Assembly (NCBI GenBank): GCA_041580375.1 | Contig: JBFGDZ010000007.1 | Coordinates: forward strand, 1-41,079 | Length of the DNA stretch: 41,079 bases | Direction of reading: 5' to 3' | Source of the DNA: JAPUIN01 sp041580375 | Lineage (GTDB): Bacteria > Acidobacteriota > Polarisedimenticolia > Gp22-AA2 | Shown here: in pieces, positions 1 to 6,704 of the stretch | Layout: every line of letters begins with the position of its first letter | Position numbering within the stretch: the first letter of the stretch is position 1 | Notes under the pieces: generated by a model | Seen by the model: only the letters and a program-made list of their open reading frames with translations | What the model was told of the DNA's origin: nothing | Database searches by the model: none | Made by a program: the position numbers and the translations under genes

Positions 1-178
1 GCCGGATCGAGAGGGAGAAGATGTACGCGGCCAGAATGACCCAGACGACCGTGTAGGCCCCCATCAGGAAGCGCAGCCCGCGTTCGGCGGCGGCCGCCTC
101 CTGCGGCCCGCCGCCGGCGCCGCCCTCCTGCATGAGCCCGATGAGGATCGCCAGGAGCGTGTGCGGATCGAAGATCAT
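1..178 (-). CDS. ccmD: CcmD-like small membrane protein (3' end cut by window edge)
   Basis: The visible 59 codons start with ATG at 178, sharing one base with the ccmC stop codon (TGATG). The product has a short N-terminal segment, a Gly/Ala-rich linker (about residues 18-32) and one membrane span preceded by FLMGAYTVVWV, the usual look of CcmD. In System I, CcmD is a small membrane protein that helps release haem-loaded CcmE from the CcmABC complex. Position directly after ccmC supports the call. The C-terminus lies outside the window, so the full length is unknown. Confidence 0.75.
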   Translation of the reverse strand, partial: MIFDPHTLLAILIGLMQEGGAGGGPQEAAAAERGLRFLMGAYTVVWVILAAYIFSLSIR

Positions 179-912
179 CAGGAACCTCCCCCGGATCGTC
201 CGGCGGTCGCGGGCGACGCCGCGGCAGACGACCGCGACAGGGTCTCGATCTCCTCCTGAAGCCGCCCGAGCCGGCAGCGCTGAACGAGGAGGTAGGAGAA
301 GAGCAGCGCGAACGTCACGGTGCACCAGGTGAGGGCCCGTTCCATGGAGGGCTCGAGTCCCCCCCCACCGGAGACCCGCAGCACCTTGGGATGCAGCCCG
401 CGCCACCATTCCACCGATTTGTAGATGATCGGCACGTCCAGGAAGCCGACGATGGCGACGACCGCGCCCCAGCGCGCGGCCTGCTCACGGTTCTCGGCGT
501 TCTGGCGCAGGATGAGGTACGCAACGAAGATGAGCCAGAGCACGAGCGTCGACGTCAGCCGGACCTCGCCGGTCCACCAGACGCCCCAGACGGGCCTCGC
601 CCAGATGGGGCCGGTGATCAGGACGAGACCGCAGAAGAGCACGCCGAGCTCGGCGGAAGCATGGGCGATCCGATCGTAGCGCGGGTCCCTCTTCCACAGG
701 TACAGAGCACTGCAGACGGCGCAGAGCGCGACGCCGAGAAATGCGGCGAGGGCCGAGGGCACGTGGAAATAGAAGATGCGCTGGACGACACCCATCTTCT
801 GCTCCGTCGGCACGACGGCGAACACCTGATGGAGGCAGATCGGCACCAGGAGCACGATCGCCAGAAACAGCAGGCGCTCCGGCCAGACCCGCCCATTGCG
901 TCCGTCAGCCAC
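178..912 (-). CDS. ccmC: CcmC haem-handling membrane protein, variant tryptophan motif
   Basis: A 244-residue polytopic membrane protein of the CcmC/CcmF/CcsA haem-handling family; CcmC presents haem to CcmE on the periplasmic side. Both conserved haem-ligand histidines are visible: H50 in FYFHVPSA and H174 in EWWRGLHP. The tryptophan-rich loop reads WGVWWTGEVRLTS (residues 109-121), whereas the family usually has WGxWWxWDxRLT. The second Trp-Asp pair is therefore Gly-Glu here. The start is GTG at 912, chosen for the strong GAGGAGG Shine-Dalgarno about 6 nt upstream. The 88-nt gap to ccmB is the largest in the cluster and holds a TATAAT at 960-955, a possible internal promoter without a clear -35. 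The charged tail after about residue 215 is not conserved in the family. Confidence 0.9.
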   Translation of the reverse strand: MADGRNGRVWPERLLFLAIVLLVPICLHQVFAVVPTEQKMGVVQRIFYFHVPSALAAFLGVALCAVCSALYLWKRDPRYDRIAHASAELGVLFCGLVLITGPIWARPVWGVWWTGEVRLTSTLVLWLIFVAYLILRQNAENREQAARWGAVVAIVGFLDVPIIYKSVEWWRGLHPKVLRVSGGGGLEPSMERALTWCTVTFALLFSYLLVQRCRLGRLQEEIETLSRSSAAASPATAGRSGGGS

Positions 913-1000
913 CCGAATCCTCCTCAGGAGCCTGTCCGGGTCCCAGGGCGCGCGATTATAGCGCGGCCGGACCCGTCCTGACGGGCTTCGATTCCATCCA

Positions 1001-1678
1001 CTATTCCTCCAGCACGTAGTCGAACAGAAGAACCGCCGCCGCCAGGAAGACGACGTCGTACGCGGCGGACAGCGTCACCCAGTGCGCGTAGCGATCCCAG
1101 GGCCGGCCCGCCAGGATCGCCGACGTCGTCTTCACGGCAGCCAGCGCGATCGGGACCGCCATCGGCAGGAGGAGGAGCGACAGCAGCATCTCGCCGAGGC
1201 GGGTCTGCGTCGTCATGGCGGCGAGCAGCGTGCCGACCGCCGCGAAGCCGATGGTGTTCAGGATCAGAACCAGGATCGTCAGTCCGATGTCCGCGCCGAA
1301 GCGGTAGTTGAACATGAGCACCGACACCGGCACGAGAACCGCCTCGACCCCGGCCATGACGATCACCGTCGAGACGACCTTGCCGAGGTAAAAGGCGCTC
1401 GAGTCGATCGGAGCGAGCAGGATCCCTTCGATCCGATCCGCCTCCCGCTCCATCTGGAAGGAATGGCTCAGGGCGAGCACACCGGAGAAGATGAAGGCCA
1501 CCCACAGGATGCCGGGACCGAGAGACGCGAAGTCGATGACGGTGAAATCGAAAGCGAAGTGGAAGACGACCAGAACGAGGCCGGCGAAAAACAGGAGGGC
1601 GACGATCTGATCCGGCCGGCGCAGCTCGGTCCTGAGATCCTTGCCGGCCACCAGCCCGATGACCCGGAGATACCTCAT
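1001..1678 (-). CDS. ccmB: CcmB haem exporter permease
   Basis: A 225-residue protein with about six membrane spans, the usual CcmB size. It is the permease partner of the CcmA ATPase in the CcmABC(D) complex, which uses ATP to free holo-CcmE. Recognisable features are the N-terminal KDLRTELRRPDQ stretch, the FIFSGVLALSHSFQMERE region (about 63-80) with the following RIEGILLAPID, and a hydrophobic C-terminal half. The ATG at 1678 overlaps the ccmA stop by 4 bases, so the two subunits are translationally coupled. Confidence 0.92.
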   Translation of the reverse strand: MRYLRVIGLVAGKDLRTELRRPDQIVALLFFAGLVLVVFHFAFDFTVIDFASLGPGILWVAFIFSGVLALSHSFQMEREADRIEGILLAPIDSSAFYLGKVVSTVIVMAGVEAVLVPVSVLMFNYRFGADIGLTILVLILNTIGFAAVGTLLAAMTTQTRLGEMLLSLLLLPMAVPIALAAVKTTSAILAGRPWDRYAHWVTLSAAYDVVFLAAAVLLFDYVLEE

Positions 1679-2433
1679 GCCGGCCCCCGCGTCCCCGCCT
1701 CCCGCACGGCCCCGGCGAGCAGGTCCTCGAGGTCCTTCCCCGTCAGCGCCGCGGCCGGGCGATCCTCCACCGTCCTCCCGGCGTCGATGACGATCACGCG
1801 GTCGGCAAGGCCCGCGGCGGAAGCGACGTCGTGCGTTGCGAGCACGCAGGTCCTTCCGGCCGCGCGCGCCTCGCGCAGGCGATCCCTCAATCGGGTCGTG
1901 GATGCCCTGTCGAGCCCGCTGAACGGCTCGTCGAGCAGCAGCAGATCGGGATCGTGGAGCAGCGCCCGGGCGATCGCCAGGCGCTGCTTCATGCCGCGAG
2001 AGAAGGTGCGCACGAGATCGGGCGCGCGGTCCGACAGGCCGGCCGAGGCGAGCGACGCGCGGACCGAGACCTCCGGGCGCGGAAGGTCGTAGAGCCGCGC
2101 GTAGAACGAGAGATTCTCCTCGGCCGTCAGGGTCTCGTACAGGTAGGTCTGGTGCGACAGCAGGCCGACGCGGCGCCTGAGGGATCGGCGGTCGGAGCGC
2201 GTTGCCTCCTCCCCGAAGAGGCGCAGCGTGCCGGAGGTCGGCCGGAGCAGCGTGGCGAGCACGCGCAGCAGGGTCGATTTGCCGGCGCCGTTCGGGCCGA
2301 GGAGAAGCAGCCAGGATCCGCGGCGGACCGTCAGATCAATCCGGTCGAGGGCGGGCAGCTCACCGAAGGTCCTGACGAGCGCCCGGGCGCAGATCGCGTG
2401 CTCGCCGTCCGGGGGCGTCGGGGCCGCGATCAC
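1675..2433 (-). CDS. ccmA: CcmA haem exporter ATP-binding protein
   Basis: An ABC ATPase of 252 residues. Walker A is GPNGAGKST (about 47-55), the signature region is FSRGMKQRLAIARAL (about 143-157), Walker B is LLLLDEP (about 163-169), and the H-loop is ATHD near 198. It energises CcmB in haem transfer through CcmE. The start is GTG at 2433, overlapping the upstream ccmI-like stop (GTGA). The signature has SRGMKQR instead of the textbook LSGGQ, a common change in CcmA and related exporters. Confidence 0.93.
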   Translation of the reverse strand: MIAAPTPPDGEHAICARALVRTFGELPALDRIDLTVRRGSWLLLLGPNGAGKSTLLRVLATLLRPTSGTLRLFGEEATRSDRRSLRRRVGLLSHQTYLYETLTAEENLSFYARLYDLPRPEVSVRASLASAGLSDRAPDLVRTFSRGMKQRLAIARALLHDPDLLLLDEPFSGLDRASTTRLRDRLREARAAGRTCVLATHDVASAAGLADRVIVIDAGRTVEDRPAAALTGKDLEDLLAGAVREAGTRGPA

Positions 2434-2753
2434 GCCCCGTCCGGCGGCGAGCGGCGCTCGCCGCCCGGCAGCCTTTTCTCCAGCGCCTCGATCCTCTGGA
2501 CCAGGCGCACGGCCTCGAGACGGTGGCGCTCGTTGAGCTCCTGGTAGTCCGATTCGCCGATCTTGCCGGCGTGGAAGTCGAACTCCAGATCGCGCAGCGT
2601 CTCGTAGGCGACGTCGCGCAGGGCGTACAGCTCGCGCAGCTGCGCCACGAGATCCGGGCCGTCCCGCAGGGGGGCCCCGACGCCGCGCGCGAGGGGGGAG
2701 AGAACGTAGACGATCGTGAGGATGATCAGAAGGATTCCGGCCAGCGGCAACAT
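2430..2753 (-). CDS. Short CcmI-like membrane protein
   Basis: A 107-residue protein: one N-terminal membrane span (about 3-22), then a charged helical region ending in a probable coiled coil (about 45-95). The stretch ALRDVAYETLRDLEFDFHAGKI with DYQEL is typical of the N-terminal CcmI region. CcmI hands apocytochrome to the CcmF/CcmH ligation complex. This version lacks the long TPR C-terminal domain of classical CcmI, so it can only be called CcmI-like. The ATG at 2753 overlaps the ccmH stop by one base, and the gene ends inside the ccmA start. Too short and fused into its neighbours' ends, it could be overlooked by automatic callers. Confidence 0.75.
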   Translation of the reverse strand: MLPLAGILLIILTIVYVLSPLARGVGAPLRDGPDLVAQLRELYALRDVAYETLRDLEFDFHAGKIGESDYQELNERHRLEAVRLVQRIEALEKRLPGGERRSPPDGA

Positions 2754-3226
2754 CACAGCTCCTTGCGGATCTCGCGGTCCATCCGTTCCAGGATGGCGCG
2801 CTCCTCGTCCGAGAGGGCGGCGGCCGATCCGGAGGGAGCGCCCGCGGGCAGGGGAGCCCGCCCGGCCCAGCGGCGCACGACGAACACGAGCGCGGCCGCG
2901 CCGAGCAGCACCGCGCCGAAAGGCGCGATCCAGGCGAGGAGGTTGAACCCGGACTTGGCGGGGGCGGCGAGGATCTGCTCGCCGTGTCGCGCCACGAATG
3001 CCCCGATCACCTGCTCGGGCGACTCGCCCTCCGCGAGGCGCCCGGCGATCTCGCGGCGGACGGCATCGGCCGTGCCGCAGGTGCAGGTGCGGATGCTGAG
3101 ATTGGCGCATCCGCAGTAGCACATCAGCCGCGCCTCGATCTCCTCCTGAGTCGAAGGAGGGGCCGCGAGCGCCGGCACCGTGGAGACCAGGAGCAGGCCC
3201 AGAAGCAGGGCCCCTTCACGCCGCAT
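2753..3226 (-). CDS. ccmH: CcmH thiol-disulfide component, Cys-rich variant
   Basis: A 157-residue protein with a signal peptide (about 1-22), a small periplasmic domain and a C-terminal membrane anchor (about 97-120). CcmH reduces or holds the CxxCH cysteines of apocytochromes for haem ligation. The family motif LRCxxCQNxSI appears as LMCYCGCANLSI (residues 34-45), with Cys at 36, 38 and 40, plus two more at 48 and 50. The canonical CxxC is therefore replaced by a CxCxC arrangement with a second CxC nearby. Its start overlaps the end of ccmF by 11 bases. No ccmG-type thioredoxin lies in the cluster. Family assignment is firm; the redox chemistry of the extra cysteines is not. Confidence 0.88.
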   Translation of the reverse strand: MRREGALLLGLLLVSTVPALAAPPSTQEEIEARLMCYCGCANLSIRTCTCGTADAVRREIAGRLAEGESPEQVIGAFVARHGEQILAAPAKSGFNLLAWIAPFGAVLLGAAALVFVVRRWAGRAPLPAGAPSGSAAALSDEERAILERMDREIRKEL

Positions 3227-5207
3227 TTCTCTCCATCTCCCGCAGGCGCGCCTCGGCGTGCCGTTTGCGGTCCCGGAGGTCGGGGAGCATGGCGAACCAG
3301 GATCCCAGGATCAGGACGCCGCCGCCGATCCAGATCCAGTTGATCAGGGGGTTCAGGTAGGCCTTCAGCGTGACCCGTCCCTCGTGGGGCTCCAGGCCGA
3401 GGAAAATCAGATAGAGATCCTCGCGCAGGGTGTGATGGATGTCGACCTCGGTCGAGGGATCCTGGCCGGTGCGGTAGAAATTCTGTCCGGGCACGAGGGT
3501 CCCGGCGCGTTCACCGTCGCGGAAGACGGCCAGGCGCGCTCCCTGAAACTCGTGATTGGGCGTGTCATGGCGCTCGATCTCCTCGAAGCGCAGCGTGTAG
3601 GCGCCGATGGCGAAGTCCTCGCCGCGCGCCAGGGTGACGACGGTCTCCTGCTTGAAGACCGACGACCCGGTGATCCCGATCACGATCAGAACGAATCCGA
3701 GGTGAACCGTGAAGCCGCCGTATCGTCGCTTGTTGCGATCGACGAGGGCCAGGAGGGCCGCGGCGGGCGCCTCTCCCGTGGCGATGCGGCGCGCCCGCGC
3801 GCCCCAGTAAAACTCCATCACGACGGTGGTGATGACGAAGACGCTCAGGCTGAAGGCGACGATGGCGTAAACGTCCCTGACGCCCCCCACGAGGAGCGCG
3901 ATGATCGATCCCACCAGGGCCCAGAACGGAATCTGCAGCTTCTCGACCAGCTTTCGGGGCGACGCCCGGCGCCAGGGGATGAGCGGGCACACTCCGCTCA
4001 GCGTGATCAGCGCCAGCGCGATCGGGATCGACACCTCGTTGAAGAACGGGGGGCCCACGGTGATCTTCACGCCCCGCACGGCCTCCGAGATGATCGGGAA
4101 GATCGTGCCCCAGAGGATGGCGAACGCGGCCCCGACGAGCAGGAGGTTGTTGAACAGGAAGCTGCTCTCGCGCGATACGAACGAGTCGAGCCTCGCCTCG
4201 CTCTTCAGATCGGGGACCCGGTGCAGCAGCAGGCCGATGGACACGATCGTGCAGAGGCCCAGGAAGCCGGCGAAGAGCGGGCCGATGTCCGATTTCGTGA
4301 AGGAGTGCACGGAGGAGATCACGCCGCTGCGCGTGATGAACGTCCCGAGGATGGCCAGCAGGAAGCTCATGATCACGAGCGCGAGGTTCCAGACCCGGAG
4401 CATTTTCTTGCGCTCCTCGATCATGACGGAGTGCAGGAAGGCTGTGCAGGTGAGCCACGGGATGAGCGACGCGTTCTCGACCGGGTCCCATGCCCAGTAG
4501 CCGCCCCAGCCCAGCTCGACGTAGGCCCACCATCCGCCCAGCAGGATCCCCGCGCCGAGAATGAACCACGACAGGATGGTGAAGCGGCGCGTCGTACGGA
4601 ACCAGGTGTCGTCCAGGCGACCGGTGGCGAGCGCGGCCAGGGCGAAGGCGAACGGGACCGTCAGCCCGACGTAACCGAGGTAGAGGCAGGGGGGGTGGAT
4701 CGCCATGAACGGATTCTGCAGCTGCGGATTCATGCCGTTCCCGTCGATCGGGGTGAACGCCAGACGCACGAACGGCCGCGTCAGGAAGTTCACCAGGACG
4801 AGAAAGAAGAGCGAGACGGCGGACAGGGTCGTGACGACGAGAGGCATGAGGGCCCGGTTGCGCCTGCGGTTCAGCAGCACCACCACGCCGGCGTAGGAGA
4901 CGAGGATGAACAGCCAGAAGAGGATCGATCCCGACTGCCCCGCCCACAGGGCGGCGAACTTGTACACGGCGGAGAGATCGCGGTTGGAGTAGGAGGCGAC
5001 GTATTCGAGATCGAAGCGGTCGGCGAAGATGCACGCCTCGAGGGCGACGACCGAGAGCGCGACCAGCCCCCATGTCGCGAGCACGGCCCGCTCGGCGCTC
5101 AGGATCAGCTGGCCGGAGCGGGTCCTCCAGCCATTGTAGGAGGCGAGCAGGGCCCAGGCCGACGAGGCCAGGGCGATCAGCAGGCACAGGGCTCCGAAAT
5201 CAGGCAT
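3216..5207 (-). CDS. ccmF: CcmF/NrfE-type cytochrome c haem lyase
   Basis: A 663-residue polytopic protein of normal CcmF length, the membrane haem lyase that joins haem to the CxxCH cysteines of apocytochromes. The WWD haem-binding loop is intact (GWGGYWAWDPVENAS, about 233-247). The upstream NPQLQNPFMAIHPPCLYLGY segment (about 160-179) carries a conserved His, and another lies near 259. A large periplasmic domain precedes the last span (about 530-625). It sits between ccmE (30 nt upstream) and ccmH (11-base overlap). Its WWD motif is canonical, in contrast to that of ccmC. Confidence 0.95.
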   Translation of the reverse strand: MPDFGALCLLIALASSAWALLASYNGWRTRSGQLILSAERAVLATWGLVALSVVALEACIFADRFDLEYVASYSNRDLSAVYKFAALWAGQSGSILFWLFILVSYAGVVVLLNRRRNRALMPLVVTTLSAVSLFFLVLVNFLTRPFVRLAFTPIDGNGMNPQLQNPFMAIHPPCLYLGYVGLTVPFAFALAALATGRLDDTWFRTTRRFTILSWFILGAGILLGGWWAYVELGWGGYWAWDPVENASLIPWLTCTAFLHSVMIEERKKMLRVWNLALVIMSFLLAILGTFITRSGVISSVHSFTKSDIGPLFAGFLGLCTIVSIGLLLHRVPDLKSEARLDSFVSRESSFLFNNLLLVGAAFAILWGTIFPIISEAVRGVKITVGPPFFNEVSIPIALALITLSGVCPLIPWRRASPRKLVEKLQIPFWALVGSIIALLVGGVRDVYAIVAFSLSVFVITTVVMEFYWGARARRIATGEAPAAALLALVDRNKRRYGGFTVHLGFVLIVIGITGSSVFKQETVVTLARGEDFAIGAYTLRFEEIERHDTPNHEFQGARLAVFRDGERAGTLVPGQNFYRTGQDPSTEVDIHHTLREDLYLIFLGLEPHEGRVTLKAYLNPLINWIWIGGGVLILGSWFAMLPDLRDRKRHAEARLREMERNAA

Positions 5208-5237
5208 GGGTGCGCGCGCGGACCTCCCGCGGGGGGA

Positions 5238-5711
5238 TCAATGCCGGGAGGCGCCCGGCGCCGGGGAGAGGGCCCCGGTGTTCGGAGTCCCGGCCTTCTT
5301 GTAGTCCTCCTCCCGGTTCTCCGATTCGTACTTGGACGGGCACTTGGCGAGCAGGGTATGCGCCACGAACACGCCGTCCGGTCCGAGCACGCCCTCGACG
5401 ACGACCTCCGACCCGTCCACGAACGTGTCGGGCGTCTCCTTGGAAAAGACGACCGGCAGTTCGCGCTGGCCGTCGGTCATCACGAATCGCGCGCCCAGTA
5501 CGCCCGGGCTTTTTTCGATCGAACCCTCGACCACGTTACCGTTGATGCGGAAATTCTCCCCCGTGTGGCGGGTGGCGTGTCCGTCGAGAAACTCGCCGAC
5601 CGTCAGGTAGTAGACCAGCGATCCCTTCAGGCCGACGCCGAAGAGGACCGCGAGCCCCCCGACCAGCAGGGAGATTGCGATGACGAATTTGGGCGAAACG
5701 CGCCGCGCCAT
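5238..5711 (-). CDS. ccmE: CcmE haem chaperone, Cys-type (CxxxY)
   Basis: A 157-residue protein with an N-terminal membrane anchor (about 8-28) and a periplasmic beta-barrel domain (FRINGNV, GSEVVVEGVL). CcmE carries haem covalently from CcmABC/C to CcmF. In the common form the haem-binding residue is His in an HxxxY motif; here the site reads LLAKCPSKYES, with Cys124 and Tyr128 (CxxxY). That variant is known from archaea and some sulfate reducers. The tail after about 133 is low in complexity, as usual. As the first gene of the cluster, its promoter should lie in 5712-5900, where I see only a weak TACGAT on the minus strand. Confidence 0.92.
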   Translation of the reverse strand: MARRVSPKFVIAISLLVGGLAVLFGVGLKGSLVYYLTVGEFLDGHATRHTGENFRINGNVVEGSIEKSPGVLGARFVMTDGQRELPVVFSKETPDTFVDGSEVVVEGVLGPDGVFVAHTLLAKCPSKYESENREEDYKKAGTPNTGALSPAPGASRH

Positions 5712-5943
5712 GGGTCATGTTCTCCGGAGCCGGAGTCGCATCTGAGAGCAGGCGGCGATGATATGCCACGCCCGGAGGGGAGTCAACCTGAGCCGGTCTC
5801 GGCGGATGCTCGAGCCAGGACCGGCTCGCGCCGCTGCGCGGGCCGCGGCGGTCTCCCCGATTCATCCCGTGCCGGACGCGGCGCGGTTCGGACCGTGACG
5901 GAATCGTAATCGACCGGGATCGGGGTGGCGGGAACCCGGGGGC

Positions 5944-5971
5944 TTGACATTGCGGCCGCGGCGCCTAAATT
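5944..5971 (+). promoter_or_regulatory. Sigma-70-type promoter in the AT-rich island
   Basis: A perfect -35 TTGACA (5944-5949) is followed after 16 nt by TAAATT (5966-5971), four of six matches to TATAAT. The predicted start is near 5978, just before the inverted repeat at 5985-6042. A second TTGACA at 5970-5975 overlaps the -10 but has no matching -10 of its own. It is 287 nt before greA, which has a better placed promoter, so this one may serve a separate transcript. Confidence 0.5.
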
Positions 5972-5984
5972 GACAAGCATACGG

Positions 5985-6042
5985 TCTATATATGCACTTT
6001 CTGCTAGGATAAAATGCGATTTACGGAAAGTGGATATATAGA
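5985..6042. repeat. 17-bp inverted repeat in AT-rich island
   Basis: The left arm 5985-6001 (TCTATATATGCACTTTC) and right arm 6026-6042 pair over 17 positions with a single G:G mismatch (5994/6033), around a 24-nt AT-rich spacer. The spacer holds a smaller AAAT/ATTT repeat (6012-6022). The whole stretch is strikingly AT-rich against its surroundings. It lies in the divergent region between ccmE and greA, so it may be an operator, a cruciform-forming site, an RNA stem or the remnant of a small mobile repeat. No second copy was noticed in the window. Confidence 0.75.
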
Positions 6043-6090
6043 GTAACAGCCTGAAATCCGAACCCCTCCACTCAATCCAGCCCGAGACGC

Positions 6091-6108
6091 GGGGGCCGAA
6101 AGGCCCCC
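6091..6108 (+). terminator. GC hairpin with GAAA tetraloop, terminator-like
   Basis: GGGGGCC (6091-6097), loop GAAA (6098-6101) and GGCCCCC (6102-6108) form a perfect 7-bp stem capped by a GNRA tetraloop. The following bases are CACCCGCCTTTCC, so there is no proper T run. It could stop transcripts from the 5944 promoter or shape an RNA leader. Confidence 0.4.
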
Positions 6109-6134
6109 CACCCGCCTTTCCATCCGCGCCGCTT

Positions 6135-6164
6135 TTGACAGGAACGCGGGGCGGGTGATAGATT
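6135..6164 (+). promoter_or_regulatory. greA promoter
   Basis: TTGACA (6135-6140) and TAGATT (6159-6164) are separated by 18 nt, with a TG one base before the -10 (extended -10). The predicted start is near 6171, leaving a 60-nt leader before the greA ATG. The rest of 5712-6230 holds the AT-rich repeat and hairpin listed separately; I see no protein gene in it. Confidence 0.6.
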
Positions 6165-6230
6165 TTTCGCGATTCTCGTGGACAGGAGCAGGTCACCGAT
6201 CGACCGGAGAGGCCCTTCACCGCACCCGCC

Positions 6231-6704
6231 ATGCTGGACCGTGCCCGACAGAAGCTGGAGAAGGAGCTCAAGGACCTGGAGAGGGAATACCGCCAGGAGC
6301 TCCCGAAAGAGATCCAGAGGGCCCTGCAGATGGGTGACCTGCGGGAGAACTCCGAGTACAAGTCGGCTCTCGAGCGACAGGGGTACGTCAAGGCCCGTAT
6401 CTCCCAGCTGCGGCAGCAACTGGGAACCCTCTCCCTGATCGATCTGGGATCGATCCCGAAGGACAAGGTGGCCCTCGGCTCGACCGTCAAGCTGTACGAG
6501 CCCGAGGCCGACCGCACGATCGTTTACGAGCTGGTGATCCCCGAGGAATCCAACCTGTCCAAGGGGCTGGTGTCCGTCACGTCCCCGATCGGCAAGGCGC
6601 TGGCCGGTCACCGGGTCGGCGACGAGGTGACGATCCGGATCCCGGCGGGCACGCGCCAGTACGAAATCGTCGAGGTCACGACGCTGCACGACAAGACGCC
6701 ATGA
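6231..6704 (+). CDS. greA: GreA/GreB transcript cleavage factor
   Basis: A 157-residue protein of standard GreA size. The N-terminal antiparallel coiled coil (about 1-75) contains GDLRENSEYKSALERQGYVK, whose acidic tip (D and E of GDLRENSEY) enters the RNA polymerase secondary channel to trigger cleavage of backtracked RNA. The C-terminal FKBP-like domain carries VSVTSPIGKALAGHRVGDEV (about 113-132). The N-terminus begins directly with the coiled coil, as in GreA. The ATG at 6231 is the only reasonable start, though the nearest purine-rich site (GGAGAGG) lies about 18 nt away. The gene overlaps the next by 4 bases (ATGA), so it heads a greA-HEAT-xdhC unit. Confidence 0.92.
   Translation: MLDRARQKLEKELKDLEREYRQELPKEIQRALQMGDLRENSEYKSALERQGYVKARISQLRQQLGTLSLIDLGSIPKDKVALGSTVKLYEPEADRTIVYELVIPEESNLSKGLVSVTSPIGKALAGHRVGDEVTIRIPAGTRQYEIVEVTTLHDKTP

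Larger units (their letters stand above)
5978..6110 (+). ncRNA. Candidate small structured RNA (hypothetical)
   Basis: This is inferred from layout only. A promoter-like pair at 5944-5971 is followed by a 17-bp imperfect stem (5985-6042) and a GC-only hairpin with a GAAA tetraloop (6091-6108). The hairpin lacks a good U tract, so it is a weak terminator. No convincing reading frame fits inside. It could instead be a long greA leader or a protein-binding operator. I do not recognise a known RNA family. Confidence 0.25.

Noticed and set aside
3180..5909. A 909-codon open frame on the plus strand
   Set aside because: It is antisense to ccmF and ccmE, its translation is low-complexity and charged, and no family is recognisable. 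High GC commonly gives such shadow frames.
5783..6517. Minus-strand frame through the greA leader
   Set aside because: Antisense to greA and the AT-rich island; Ser/Arg-rich without a domain. The island is better described as regulatory.
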